Made by a program: the position numbers and the translations under genes. Below, piece by piece: positions 25,367-34,707 of a stretch of 64,000 nt of DNA; within the stretch, counting starts at the first letter, position 1; every line of letters begins with the position of its first letter. The DNA is taken from NCBI RefSeq assembly GCF_013403955.1, contig NZ_JABFDG010000003.1, positions 186,001 to 250,000 of the forward strand, in the 5' to 3' direction. The stretch is from Winogradskyella vidalii. GTDB taxonomy: Bacteria > Bacteroidota > Bacteroidia > Flavobacteriales > Flavobacteriaceae. The notes below the pieces were generated by a model. The model did no database searches and was not told where the DNA came from. It saw nothing but the letters and a program-made list of their open reading frames with translations.

Positions 25367-26527
25367 ATGGCAAAAGAAGTAGAAAATGTAAACTACGGTT
25401 TAGAAAAAATATTTGAAGGCGCACAAGATTTTTTACCCCTTTTAGGAACGGATTACGTGGAGTTTTATGTGGGTAATGCCAAACAAGCGGCTCACTTTTA
25501 TAAGACAGCATTTGGTTTTCAATCCTATGCTTATAAAGGCTTAGAAACAGGATCTAAGGATTCGGTGAGTTATGTGTTAAAACAAGATAAAATTCGCTTG
25601 GTGTTAACAACCCCTTTAAATAGTAAATCTGAAATCAATAAGCACATTGTAAAACATGGCGACGGTGTAAAAGTCGTCGCGTTATGGGTAGAAGATGCAC
25701 GTAAATCTTACGAAGAAACCACCAAACGAGGCGCAAAATCTTATATGGAGCCAACGGTTGAAAAAGATGAGTTTGGTGAAGTGGTAAGCGCCGGAATTTA
25801 TACCTATGGTGAAACCGTACATATGTTTGTAGAGCGTAAAAACTATTCAGGAACATTTATGCCAGGTTTTGTGGAATGGAACAGTGATTACAATCCAGAA
25901 CCAACAGGCTTAAAATACATCGATCACATGGTTGGTAATGTAGGTTGGGGCGAAATGAATACTTGGGTAAAATGGTACGAAGATGTGATGGGTTTTGTGA
26001 ATTTCTTATCCTTTGATGACAAACAAATCCACACCGAATATTCGGCACTTATGAGTAAGGTAATGAGCAATGGAAATGGTCGCATTAAATTTCCAATTAA
26101 CGAACCCGCTGAAGCCGCTAAAAAATCGCAAATCGAAGAGTATTTAGATTTTTACGAAGGTTCAGGAGTGCAACATATCGCGGTAGCTACAGACGATATC
26201 ATTTCAACCGTATCACAACTAAAATCTAGAGGTGTTGAGTTTTTGTCTACGCCACCAGAGGAATATTACAGAGCCGTTCCAGGACGATTAGAAGAGCACA
26301 GTCACGCGCTAAGAGAAGATATTGAAACGCTTAAAAGCTTAGGTATTATGATAGATGCCGATGAGGAAGGCTATTTACTTCAAATATTCACAAAACCTGT
26401 AGAAGACCGACCAACCTTATTCTTTGAAATCATACAACGCATGGGGGCTCGTGGTTTTGGTGCCGGAAACTTTAAAGCCTTGTTTGAGTCTATAGAACGA
26501 GAGCAAGAGAAAAGAGGAACACTTTAA
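25367..26527 (+). CDS. hppD: 4-hydroxyphenylpyruvate dioxygenase
   Basis: Fe(II) enzyme converting 4-hydroxyphenylpyruvate to homogentisate, the substrate of HmgA. 386 residues, two vicinal-oxygen-chelate domains: the N-terminal one begins DYVEFYVGNAKQAAHFY, and the catalytic C-terminal one carries the iron ligands H187 (YIDHMVGNV), H270 (GVQHIAVAT) and E354 (LFFEII). The family's C-terminal lid motif (RMGARGFGAGNFKALFESIE) is intact. A strong intrinsic terminator follows four bases after the stop codon, closing the hmgA-hppD unit. Confidence 0.97.
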   Translation: MAKEVENVNYGLEKIFEGAQDFLPLLGTDYVEFYVGNAKQAAHFYKTAFGFQSYAYKGLETGSKDSVSYVLKQDKIRLVLTTPLNSKSEINKHIVKHGDGVKVVALWVEDARKSYEETTKRGAKSYMEPTVEKDEFGEVVSAGIYTYGETVHMFVERKNYSGTFMPGFVEWNSDYNPEPTGLKYIDHMVGNVGWGEMNTWVKWYEDVMGFVNFLSFDDKQIHTEYSALMSKVMSNGNGRIKFPINEPAEAAKKSQIEEYLDFYEGSGVQHIAVATDDIISTVSQLKSRGVEFLSTPPEEYYRAVPGRLEEHSHALREDIETLKSLGIMIDADEEGYLLQIFTKPVEDRPTLFFEIIQRMGARGFGAGNFKALFESIEREQEKRGTL

Positions 26528-26531
26528 AAGT

Positions 26532-26570
26532 AAAGATGCGTTTAGTTTTTAAGCTAAACGCATCTTTATT
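26532..26570 (+). terminator. Strong intrinsic terminator after hppD
   Basis: Perfect 14-base arms AAAGATGCGTTTAG/CTAAACGCATCTTT with an 8-base loop, followed by a short T-rich tail. Confidence 0.88.
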
Positions 26571-26846
26571 TATGTTAAATCTTATTGCTGTTGAACACCA
26601 GTTGCGATTTAGTAAAAGGTTGGTAATTTGTTCAAATACTATAACTTTAGTGTTAATTATAGGTGATTTTAGATGTCCTTTTACATTTGGAACAGTAATT
26701 GTATTTATGATAATTGTAACAAAATTATGCGTCACATTATTTATATTTACAAACTAGAGATTATAAACCGAGCAAGGTAAAAACGATAGCGCTCTACGAA
26801 ATGATTAATAGCGAACATATGTGACCGTAAATAACAATAAATACAC
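26571..26846. other. Intergenic region between hppD terminator and the DUF3108 gene
   Basis: The 319 bases between the two genes hold the terminator and then AT-rich sequence. Short frames on both strands here start in or cross the terminator and look spurious. No promoter is convincing. Confidence 0.5.
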
Positions 26847-27629
26847 ATGAAACATTTATTTGCAATTATAGTATTCTTTGTAGGATTTCAAGCCTCTAAT
26901 GTAGAGAAGCAGTCCGCTTTTCAAGATGGGGAGTGGTTTAAATTTGAAATGAGTTATAGTGGCTTTTTTAAAGCAGGAAATGCGACTTTGGCTGTAAATG
27001 AAACCAGTTTACGAGGCAAATCCGTTTATCATGTTATTGGCAAAGGTTGGACTACAGGTGCTATAAAATGGTTTTTTAAAGTTAAAGACCGCTACGAAAG
27101 TTATTTTGATAAAGTGACAGGAGTACCGTATAAATTTATCAGAAAAATTGATGAAGGTGGTCATACTAAAGACGTCGAAATTAACTTTGATCATGAATCC
27201 AGAAAAGCTGAAGTTAAAAACCATAAGAAAAATGAAATAAGCATTGTTTCTACTGAAGAAAATGTGCAAGACATGGTGTCTATGTACTATTATCTACGAA
27301 ATGAAATTGATATTTCAACCCTAAAAGTAGGTGATGAAATAAAGACGAATATGTTTTTTGACGAAGAAAATTACGGGTTCAAATTAAAATACCTAGGAAA
27401 AGAAATCATTAAAACAGAATTTGGTAAGGTGAAAACCGTAAAATTTAGACCATACGTTATGGCTGGTCGTGTGTTTAAAGAAGAAGAAAGTCTAACCCTA
27501 TGGGTAAGTGAAGATAGAAACAAAATTCCATTAAAGATTCAAGCAGATTTAGCTGTGGGTTCATTACGAGCAGATCTTGTAGCATTTAAAGGTTTAAAGC
27601 ATCCGTTTGAAATCATTTACAAAGATTAA
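26847..27629 (+). CDS. DUF3108 domain-containing secreted protein
   Basis: 260 residues with a signal peptide (MKHLFAIIVFFVGFQAS) and a beta-rich mature domain matching DUF3108: FQDGEWFKFEMSYSGFFKAGNATL at the start, WFFKVKDRYESYFD in the middle, VQDMVSMYYYLRN, and LTLWVSEDRNKIPLKIQADLAVGSLRADL near the end. Members are predicted periplasmic, related in fold to lipocalin-like envelope proteins; the biochemical role is not established. It begins a run of closely spaced plus-strand genes; the tryptophan dioxygenase starts eight bases after its stop. Confidence 0.83.
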   Translation: MKHLFAIIVFFVGFQASNVEKQSAFQDGEWFKFEMSYSGFFKAGNATLAVNETSLRGKSVYHVIGKGWTTGAIKWFFKVKDRYESYFDKVTGVPYKFIRKIDEGGHTKDVEINFDHESRKAEVKNHKKNEISIVSTEENVQDMVSMYYYLRNEIDISTLKVGDEIKTNMFFDEENYGFKLKYLGKEIIKTEFGKVKTVKFRPYVMAGRVFKEEESLTLWVSEDRNKIPLKIQADLAVGSLRADLVAFKGLKHPFEIIYKD

Positions 27630-27637
27630 TTTAAAAT

Positions 27638-28570
27638 ATGTCAGAGCAAAAAAAATACAATACAATTGTAAAAGCGCTTGAAGAAAAGTACGCCAAAATA
27701 GACCAAGATACCGACGACCATTTATATGGTCTTTTGTATAGTAAACCTATAACGTATTGGGATTATATTCAAACCGATGCCTTATTGAACCTTCAAATTC
27801 AACGTACCACATTGCCCGATGAAATGGTGTTTATTGCTTATCATCAAATTAATGAACTGCTTTTTAAAATGATTCTCTGGGAAATTTCTCAAGTCGCAGA
27901 GAAAGAAGATTTAGACGTAACGTTTTTTGAAACTAAATTGATGCGTATTAGTCGTTATTTTGATATGCTGTCCACGTCTTTCAATATTATGAGAGAAGGT
28001 ATGGATGTGGAGCAGTATATGAAATTTAGATATACCTTAACGCCAGCCAGTGGTTTTCAAAGTGCACAATATAGACTAATAGAATTCGCTTCTACCGAAT
28101 TAATTAATCTTATCGATTACAGATTTAGAAAAAATATAGATAGAAATACACCGTTCACACACGCTTTTGAACATTTATATTGGCAAGCCGCAGGAAAAGA
28201 CCATAAAACAGGAAAAAAATCCACACTTTTAGTTAATTTTGAAAAACGTTACAAAGACGAATTTTTAAGGTTTATGGAAACCTATAATACCAAAAATCTT
28301 TGGACACGTTTTAAAGAGCTTCCTGAAAAAGACCAGAAAAATGATGAGCTTATAAAAGCCATGCGTCATTACGATTATACCGTAAATGTCTCTTGGGTAA
28401 TGTGTCATTACAATGCAGCAAAACACTACATTGATAGCGGTATCGGTGATGGTGAAGCGACAGGAGGAAGCGATTGGAAAAAATACATGCACCCTAAATA
28501 TCAGAAACGTATTTTCTTCCCAGAATTATGGAGTGCAGAAGAATTAGAAAATTGGGGAAATAATTTATAA
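27638..28570 (+). CDS. kynA: Tryptophan 2,3-dioxygenase
   Basis: Haem enzyme that opens the indole ring of tryptophan to N-formylkynurenine, the first step of the kynurenine pathway. 310 residues, all-helical; family blocks include YWDYIQTDALLNLQ, EMVFIAYHQINELLFKMILWE, TPASGFQSAQYRLIEFAS and a C-terminal GEATGGSDWKKYM substrate loop. The GTGGS-type loop after the last long helix is characteristic of TDO (TGGSDW here). Length is somewhat above the 280-residue bacterial norm because of an internal region around 170-215. Lies eight bases after the DUF3108 gene and seven before the M23 peptidase gene. No kynurenine-pathway partners are in the window. Confidence 0.93.
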   Translation: MSEQKKYNTIVKALEEKYAKIDQDTDDHLYGLLYSKPITYWDYIQTDALLNLQIQRTTLPDEMVFIAYHQINELLFKMILWEISQVAEKEDLDVTFFETKLMRISRYFDMLSTSFNIMREGMDVEQYMKFRYTLTPASGFQSAQYRLIEFASTELINLIDYRFRKNIDRNTPFTHAFEHLYWQAAGKDHKTGKKSTLLVNFEKRYKDEFLRFMETYNTKNLWTRFKELPEKDQKNDELIKAMRHYDYTVNVSWVMCHYNAAKHYIDSGIGDGEATGGSDWKKYMHPKYQKRIFFPELWSAEELENWGNNL

Positions 28571-28577
28571 GTAGTTA

Positions 28578-29894
28578 ATGCAATTAAAAAATAGCCTAGC
28601 AATACTCATTATTGCAATTAGTGTATGGACGTGTAAAGAAGATAATTCTGCTGAAATCGCTAAAGTAAAAGAACAAGCTGAAGTTGTTGAAGAAGAAAAA
28701 ATTCTAGAGTTTGGTTTCGATATCAATGAATACATCGTGCAACGCGACACCATTAAATCTGGCGATAGTTTTGGTGAGATTATGCAACGTAATAATATAG
28801 GTTATCCCAATATTTTTGAAATAGCTGAAGTCACTAAAGACACCTTCGATATTAGAAAACTACAAAAAGGAAAACCTTATACCTTATTATATTCAAAGGC
28901 ATCCGAAAAAGATAGCTTACCGAGTCCTACGACGTTTATCTATCAGCCTAATCAAGAAGAATATGTAGTTATAGGTTTAAAAGATTCTATACATGCTTAT
29001 ACCAGTAGAAAGCCAATAACTTATGTTGAAAAAACCGCGACAGGTGTTATAGAAAGTAGTATTTCAAAAACGCTTGAAGATAAAGGCTTAAGTCAACGAT
29101 TAGCCTATAAAATGGCAGATGATATTTATGCGTGGACTATAGATTTTAGACGTTTGCAAAAAGGGGACCGTTTTAAAGTGATTTATACCGATAAATATAT
29201 TGACGACACGATTTATGCGGGAATTCATAATGTTAAAGCTGCTTATTTTGAGCATAACAAAGATTCGTTATATGCCTTTGAGTTTGAAACCGATTCTATA
29301 AAAGGTATTGTGGATTACTTTAATGAAGATGCAAAAAACCTAAGACGTGCCTTTTTAAAAGCACCTGTTCAATTTAGTAGAATTTCGTCGCGTTATAATC
29401 TCAAAAGACGAATAGCGTATTACGGAAATAGAATAAGACCACACAAGGGAACCGATTTTGCAGCGCCAATAGGAACACCAATTATGGCAACGGCCAACGG
29501 AACCGTAACCGAATCTACCAGAAGAGGTGGTAATGGGAAGTATGTTAAAATTAGACATAACGCTACTTACAGCACCCAGTATTTACACATGAAAGCTCAA
29601 AATGTAAAAAAGGGTGAATTTGTAAAACAAGGCGATATTATAGGTTGGATAGGTATGACCGGAAATACAGGTGGCCCACACGTCTGCTACCGTTTTTGGA
29701 AAAATGGTCGACAAGTGGATCCTTTTAAAGAAAAACTACCCGAAGCAGAACCTATTTCAGACAGTTTAAAGGTGAAATACTTAGAACATATAAAACCTAT
29801 CAAACAACGTTTAGATAATATTTTCTTCCTTGAGGCAGAGCCAAAAGAAACTGAAAATACCATAACTGAAGATTTAAATTTAGATATACAATAA
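28578..29894 (+). CDS. M23-family peptidoglycan metallopeptidase-like protein with Cys in the HxH motif
   Basis: 438-residue envelope protein. The hydrophobic start (LKNSLAILIIAISVWTCKED) carries a lipobox-like ending, so it is probably a lipoprotein. Residues 55-110 resemble a LysM-like or OapA-like module (GDSFGEIMQRNNIG). The LytM domain has zinc ligands H289 and D293 (HKGTDFAAP) and later GGPHVCYRFWKNG. The usual HxH is H368-V-C370, so the third zinc ligand is a cysteine rather than histidine. Activity is possible because cysteine can bind zinc, but not certain. Its stop overlaps the pgi start (TAATG). Confidence 0.87.
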   Translation: MQLKNSLAILIIAISVWTCKEDNSAEIAKVKEQAEVVEEEKILEFGFDINEYIVQRDTIKSGDSFGEIMQRNNIGYPNIFEIAEVTKDTFDIRKLQKGKPYTLLYSKASEKDSLPSPTTFIYQPNQEEYVVIGLKDSIHAYTSRKPITYVEKTATGVIESSISKTLEDKGLSQRLAYKMADDIYAWTIDFRRLQKGDRFKVIYTDKYIDDTIYAGIHNVKAAYFEHNKDSLYAFEFETDSIKGIVDYFNEDAKNLRRAFLKAPVQFSRISSRYNLKRRIAYYGNRIRPHKGTDFAAPIGTPIMATANGTVTESTRRGGNGKYVKIRHNATYSTQYLHMKAQNVKKGEFVKQGDIIGWIGMTGNTGGPHVCYRFWKNGRQVDPFKEKLPEAEPISDSLKVKYLEHIKPIKQRLDNIFFLEAEPKETENTITEDLNLDIQ

Positions 29895-31540
29895 TGGCAC
29901 TAAAAGCAACGAACCCAACCACTACAAACGCTTGGAAAAAATTACAAGCACATTTTGAAACCATTAAATCGCAGCATTTAAAAGATTTATTTAGTGCTGA
30001 TGCTGAAAGGGCGAATGACCTAACGGTAAAATGGGAGGATTTTTATGCCGATTTCTCTAAAAATAGAATCACTACAGAAACCTTAGATTTATTAGTAAAC
30101 TTAGCTGATGAATTAGAGTTGAAAGATGCGATTTCAAAATATTTTGATGGCGATGTCATTAATGCTACCGAAGGAAGAGCGGTGTTGCATACGGCACTTA
30201 GAGCGCCTAAAGATGCAGAAGTTTTTGTTGATGGTGAAAACGTTATTCCAGAAGTGCATCAAGTAAAAAATAAAATTAAAGACTTTACAAATTTGGTCGT
30301 CAATGGAGACCATAAAGGTCATACGGGCAAAGCTATTACCGATGTGGTAAACATTGGAATTGGAGGGTCTGATTTGGGACCTGCTATGGTAGTGGATTCA
30401 CTACAGTTTTACAAAAATCAATTAACCACTCATTTTGTAAGTAATGTAGATGGAGATCACCATAAAGAGATTATTAAAAATTTAGATCCGGAAACCACAC
30501 TTTTCGTGATTGTGTCTAAAACATTTACAACACAAGAAACCTTATCCAATGCTAATTCCATTAGAGCATGGTTTTTAGAATCACTACCTAAAGAAGCTGT
30601 TTCTAAACATTTTGTTGCGGTATCTACTAATATTGAAAGTGTAAAAAACTTTGGGATTGCTGAAGCTAATATTTTCCCAATGAAAGATTGGGTTGGTGGA
30701 CGTTTTTCATTGTGGAGCGCTGTAGGCTTATCTATTAGTTTAGCTTTAGGCTATGAACATTTTGAAAGCTTATTAGAAGGAGCGCACAAAATGGATGAGC
30801 ATTTTAAAACTGCTGATTTTAAAGAAAACATACCTGTTATTTCTGCGTTATTAACCGTTTGGTATAATAACTTTTTTCAGTCTGAAAGTGAAGCTATAAT
30901 CCCATATACCCAATACTTAAACCAGTTTGCGACCTATTTGCAACAAGGTATCATGGAAAGTAATGGTAAAAGTGTAGATAGAGATGGCAATAGAGTAAAT
31001 TACCAAACTGGAACTTTAATTTGGGGAGAGCCAGGTACCAATTCACAACATGCTTTTTTTCAACTGATTCATCAAGGTACAAAGTTGATTCCAACCGATT
31101 TTATTGGTTATGTTGAATCGCTTTACGGAAACAAAGACCATCACAATAAATTGATGTCTAATTACTTTGCACAAACAGAAGCTTTAATGAATGGTAAAAC
31201 CGAAGCTGAAGTTTTAGCGGAGTTTAAAGGTGGGGCTATGTCTGAAGAAGTCATTTCTAAATTAGTGCCTTTTAAAGTATTTGAAGGTAATAAACCAACC
31301 ACTTCTTTGTTGATTCAAAAATTAACACCAGAGAGTTTAGGTAAGCTGATCGCTATGTATGAACATAAAATTTTTGTTCAAGGAATCATTTGGAACATTT
31401 ATAGTTATGACCAATTTGGAGTAGAATTGGGGAAGCAATTAGCAAAATCTATTCTTGCTGAGCTTCAAGATGAAAAAACCAAGCAACATCATGATGCCTC
31501 AACTTCTAATTTGTTAGATTTTTACAAGGTTAATTGTTAA
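29894..31540 (+). CDS. pgi: Glucose-6-phosphate isomerase
   Basis: Cytosolic glycolytic enzyme interconverting glucose 6-phosphate and fructose 6-phosphate. 548 residues, matching the E. coli-type enzyme. Both family signatures are present: DWVGGRFSLWSAVGLSISLALG around 258-279 and GIIWNIYSYDQFGVELGKQLA near 495-515; NIGIGGSDLGPAMV and SKTFTTQETLSNA are the phosphate-binding loops. The start codon overlaps the stop of the M23 gene, so translation is probably coupled. Confidence 0.97.
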   Translation: MALKATNPTTTNAWKKLQAHFETIKSQHLKDLFSADAERANDLTVKWEDFYADFSKNRITTETLDLLVNLADELELKDAISKYFDGDVINATEGRAVLHTALRAPKDAEVFVDGENVIPEVHQVKNKIKDFTNLVVNGDHKGHTGKAITDVVNIGIGGSDLGPAMVVDSLQFYKNQLTTHFVSNVDGDHHKEIIKNLDPETTLFVIVSKTFTTQETLSNANSIRAWFLESLPKEAVSKHFVAVSTNIESVKNFGIAEANIFPMKDWVGGRFSLWSAVGLSISLALGYEHFESLLEGAHKMDEHFKTADFKENIPVISALLTVWYNNFFQSESEAIIPYTQYLNQFATYLQQGIMESNGKSVDRDGNRVNYQTGTLIWGEPGTNSQHAFFQLIHQGTKLIPTDFIGYVESLYGNKDHHNKLMSNYFAQTEALMNGKTEAEVLAEFKGGAMSEEVISKLVPFKVFEGNKPTTSLLIQKLTPESLGKLIAMYEHKIFVQGIIWNIYSYDQFGVELGKQLAKSILAELQDEKTKQHHDASTSNLLDFYKVNC

Positions 31541-31609
31541 AAAATCTTAATTATTCGATATTTTTAAATTAATTTCTATTGATTTAATATTTATCTTTAG
31601 GCAGCTTTA

Positions 31610-31656
31610 TTGTTAACACTAAGTTAATGTTTTCATTATTGTATTACGTAATTTTG
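31610..31656 (+). promoter_or_regulatory. Promoter region of the first TonB-dependent receptor, with an element shared with the second
   Basis: A perfect -7 element TAATTTTG lies at 31649-31656. Starting exactly 39 bases before it is a 21-base sequence (TTGTTAA...TTAATGT) that recurs at 34622-34642 with 18 of 21 identical bases and the same offset. Confidence 0.6.
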
Positions 31657-31688
31657 CGCTATTAAAACAATAACTGAAAATTTTAATA

Positions 31689-34331
31689 ATGAAAAAATTT
31701 AATCAATTTTTATTTTTTGCTGTGATGTTACTATGCACTACAGTAACATTTGCTCAAAGCACTATTACGGGTAGAATAATAGATGCTGAAACAAACTCAC
31801 CACTTCCGGGAGCTAACGTTCTTCAAAGTGGGACAACTAACGGTGTTGATTCAGATTTTGATGGTAATTTTACATTGTCAACTAATGCTGCATCTGGTGA
31901 AATTGAAATCTCTTATGTTGGTTTCCAAACTAAGGTAGTTAAGTTTAGTGGTAGTGTAGATTTAGGAGACATTATCTTAAACACAGACAGTTCTTTAGAC
32001 GAAGTTCTAATTGTTGGTTCTGGAGTGATAGATTTAGCAGGTAGTAGAGAGACTCCTGTGGCTGTTTCTACAATTAGTGGTAGAGACATAAAATTAAAAT
32101 CTGCAGGTAACGTAGAATTTGGTGAAGCTATGAAAAACACACCATCTGTATATGTTTCTAACCAAGCAGGTGGATTTGGAGATAGCCAAATTTTCTTAAG
32201 AGGTTTTGATCAAACAAACACAGCTTACATGTTAAATGGTCAACCAATTAATGGTATGGAAGATGGTAGAATGTACTGGTCTAACTGGTCTGGTATGTCA
32301 GATGTTGCTAATGTGGTTCAAGTTCAAAGAGGGCTAGGGTCTTCTAAGTTAGCGATTTCTTCTGTAGGTGGTACTGTAAACATTGTGTCTAAAACGACTG
32401 AAAAACAACAAGGTGGTTTTGTAAGATTTTTAGGTGGTAATGATAGTTATGTAAAAAGTACATTAAGCTATGATTCAGGTATAAACGATAAAGGATGGGC
32501 TTTTTCAGTATTATTAGATCACTGGCAAGCACATAGAAAATATTCAATTGGTACTGCAGGTCAGGGGCAAAACTATATGTTCTCTGTAGGTTACCAACCA
32601 AATGACAAGCATACATTTAACTTATTATTGACAGGTGCTCCACAATGGCACGATCAACATTTTTCTCAAGATCTTGAGTTTTACGAAGCTTATGGAGAAA
32701 AAGCGAACAGTAATACTGGTTTTTATGAAGGTGAGCGTTATACGGAGCGTCGTAACTTTTACCATAAGCCAATTGCTAACTTAAACTGGGATTTTAATAT
32801 CAATGATAAATTAGATTTATCTACCGTTTTATATGCATCATGGGGACGTGGTGGTGGAACCGGAAATGTTGGTAACGGAAGAGTAAGAGTTGGTGGTGAT
32901 GGCTTAAACGCTGAGGAAATCGATTTTGATCAGATTGAGTTAAATAACATTGCTTCGGCTACAACAATTAATGGTGGTCAGTACGGAACTTATGGAGATT
33001 CTTATTTAAGACGTTCTTCTATGAACAACCATAACTGGTACGGTTTATTATCTAACTTAGAATACGATGCTAATGAAAACTGGTCAATGAATTTTGGTGT
33101 TGATGCTAGAACTTATAACGGAATTCACTTTAGACAGTTAGAAAACACATTAGGTTTAGACGGTTATAATGATAACTATTTAACAGGTCGTGACAGTGAT
33201 TATGTAATTACAGAAACTTTTGATGCTGATCCTTGGGCAGCCTTATTTGATTTTGCTGATAATGATCAAAGATATGATTATAACTATGAAGAAGTAATTC
33301 AATACTTAGGTGCTTTCGGTCAAGCAGAATACTCTAATGATAATTTTTCAGCATTCGTTCAAGGTGCTGTTTCTACACAGTCTTACCAAAGAGAAGGTTT
33401 CTTTGAAGGAAGAGGAAATGGTTTAGGTAAATCTGATAAAGTAAGTAAAGAGGGTTACAATGTAAAAGGTGGTGCTGCTTATAAAATCAATACTGAGCAT
33501 TCTTTCTTTGCAAATGCAGGTTTTTACTCACGTCAACCTTTCTTAGATAATATCTTTAGCGATATTAGATATGACAATGCACTTGCTGAACCAGACGTAG
33601 ATAATGAAGAAATTACAGGTCTTGAAGCTGGTTACCGTTTTAAAAATAAAACGTTAAGAGTTAATGTTGATGTTTACAGTACACAATGGGGTAACAGATT
33701 CTTATCTATTAATGGTCCTGCTCAAGCTGGTGCCGATGGTAATCTTGGAACTGCTGATGATGAATTTAGTACTTATAGATTAACAGATGTTACACAAAGA
33801 CACAATGGTGTTGAATTTGATATGGAATACCGTCCTTATGGTGGGTCTTGGTCATTTAGAACATTTGGTTCTGTTGGAAACTGGAAATATGATGGTGAAA
33901 CACCATATACCTTACAAAATGATGATACTGGAGATTTCATTACTAGCGATGGTAACGTAGATTTAACAAATGTTAAAATTGGTAATGCACCTCAAACTTC
34001 TTTCGGTTTTGGTTTTAAAGCTGATATCGCAAAAGGACTTTCTGTAGATATGGATTATAACATTTATTCTGGTTTATATGAGTTTGTTGATCCTGCAGAT
34101 GTTGCAGATACTGCATTATCTAATGGCGTATATGAGTCAATTAAATTACCAGCTTATACTTTAGCAGATGCTGGTGTAACTTATAGATTCTCTTTAGGAG
34201 CTAATCCATTAACATTTAGAGCTAACGTTTACAACTTATTCAATGAAGCTTATATTAACCAAAAGGATGCTTATGGTTACTATTTAGGTATTGGAAGAAC
34301 GTTTAACGCAAGTTTACGTTATAACTTCTAA
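31689..34331 (+). CDS. TonB-dependent receptor with carboxypeptidase-like regulatory domain
   Basis: 880-residue outer-membrane transporter. Signal peptide (FNQFLFFAVMLLCTTVTFAQ), then the beta-sandwich domain typical of Bacteroidota receptors (ITGRIIDAETNSPLPGANV...IEISYVGFQTKVV), a plug domain (VAVSTISGRDI, MKNTPSVYVSNQ, FLRGFDQTNTAYMLNGQPI) and a 22-strand-type barrel ending with aromatic F (FNASLRYNF). The plug and barrel match the downstream paralogue, including MEDGRMYWSNWSG versus MENGRVYWSNWAG. The substrate cannot be inferred. It has its own promoter and terminator, so it is probably a single-gene unit. Confidence 0.93.
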   Translation: MKKFNQFLFFAVMLLCTTVTFAQSTITGRIIDAETNSPLPGANVLQSGTTNGVDSDFDGNFTLSTNAASGEIEISYVGFQTKVVKFSGSVDLGDIILNTDSSLDEVLIVGSGVIDLAGSRETPVAVSTISGRDIKLKSAGNVEFGEAMKNTPSVYVSNQAGGFGDSQIFLRGFDQTNTAYMLNGQPINGMEDGRMYWSNWSGMSDVANVVQVQRGLGSSKLAISSVGGTVNIVSKTTEKQQGGFVRFLGGNDSYVKSTLSYDSGINDKGWAFSVLLDHWQAHRKYSIGTAGQGQNYMFSVGYQPNDKHTFNLLLTGAPQWHDQHFSQDLEFYEAYGEKANSNTGFYEGERYTERRNFYHKPIANLNWDFNINDKLDLSTVLYASWGRGGGTGNVGNGRVRVGGDGLNAEEIDFDQIELNNIASATTINGGQYGTYGDSYLRRSSMNNHNWYGLLSNLEYDANENWSMNFGVDARTYNGIHFRQLENTLGLDGYNDNYLTGRDSDYVITETFDADPWAALFDFADNDQRYDYNYEEVIQYLGAFGQAEYSNDNFSAFVQGAVSTQSYQREGFFEGRGNGLGKSDKVSKEGYNVKGGAAYKINTEHSFFANAGFYSRQPFLDNIFSDIRYDNALAEPDVDNEEITGLEAGYRFKNKTLRVNVDVYSTQWGNRFLSINGPAQAGADGNLGTADDEFSTYRLTDVTQRHNGVEFDMEYRPYGGSWSFRTFGSVGNWKYDGETPYTLQNDDTGDFITSDGNVDLTNVKIGNAPQTSFGFGFKADIAKGLSVDMDYNIYSGLYEFVDPADVADTALSNGVYESIKLPAYTLADAGVTYRFSLGANPLTFRANVYNLFNEAYINQKDAYGYYLGIGRTFNASLRYNF

Positions 34332-34357
34332 AACATTTAGAAGATAAAATTACAGAT

Positions 34358-34386
34358 AAAGGCAGCCAAATGGCTGCCTTTTTTTT
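34358..34386 (+). terminator. Strong intrinsic terminator after the first TonB-dependent receptor
   Basis: Arms AAAGGCAGCCA and TGGCTGCCTTT with a two-base loop, followed by a run of T. Confidence 0.9.
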
Positions 34387-34621
34387 ATGGAGTAAACTCA
34401 TAACAGAATTGATGCCTGATTTATCGTAACTAGCCTAGCGGTTAAGTTTTAAATAGCTAGTCTTCAGGGGCGATTTGATTTAGAGTGGATAATTGGTATC
34501 TTTTTAAGATAATTATTGCGGTTTTATTAGTTTGTGTTAAAATGTTGTTAACAAAACAACTAGGCTTTGTGCTTAGGTCACTATTGGCGTAGGGTGCTAT
34601 ATTTTTCAAAATGTTATTTAA

Positions 34622-34668
34622 TTGTTAATATTAAATTAATGTTAAAAGTGTTGTATTGTTTAGTTTTA
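34622..34668 (+). promoter_or_regulatory. Promoter-like region of the second TonB-dependent receptor
   Basis: The 21-base element at 34622-34642 matches the one before the first receptor at 18 of 21 bases. TAGTTTTA at 34661-34668 occupies the -7 position with the same 39-base offset but lacks the final G. Confidence 0.5.
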
Positions 34669-34707
34669 CATTGATTAATAAAAAAAACTAATTAACTTAA
34701 ATTTTAT

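Larger units (their letters stand above)
34332..34707. other. 376-base region between the two TonB-dependent receptor genes
   Basis: Contains the upstream gene's terminator, a TGTTAACA palindrome-like stretch near 34550, and the shared regulatory element before the second receptor. No reading frame or RNA gene was recognised. Confidence 0.55.

Noticed and set aside
26536..26757. 73-codon plus-strand frame after hppD
   Set aside because: It starts inside the 26532-26567 terminator stem, has hydrophobic low-complexity content, no promoter and no recognisable homology.
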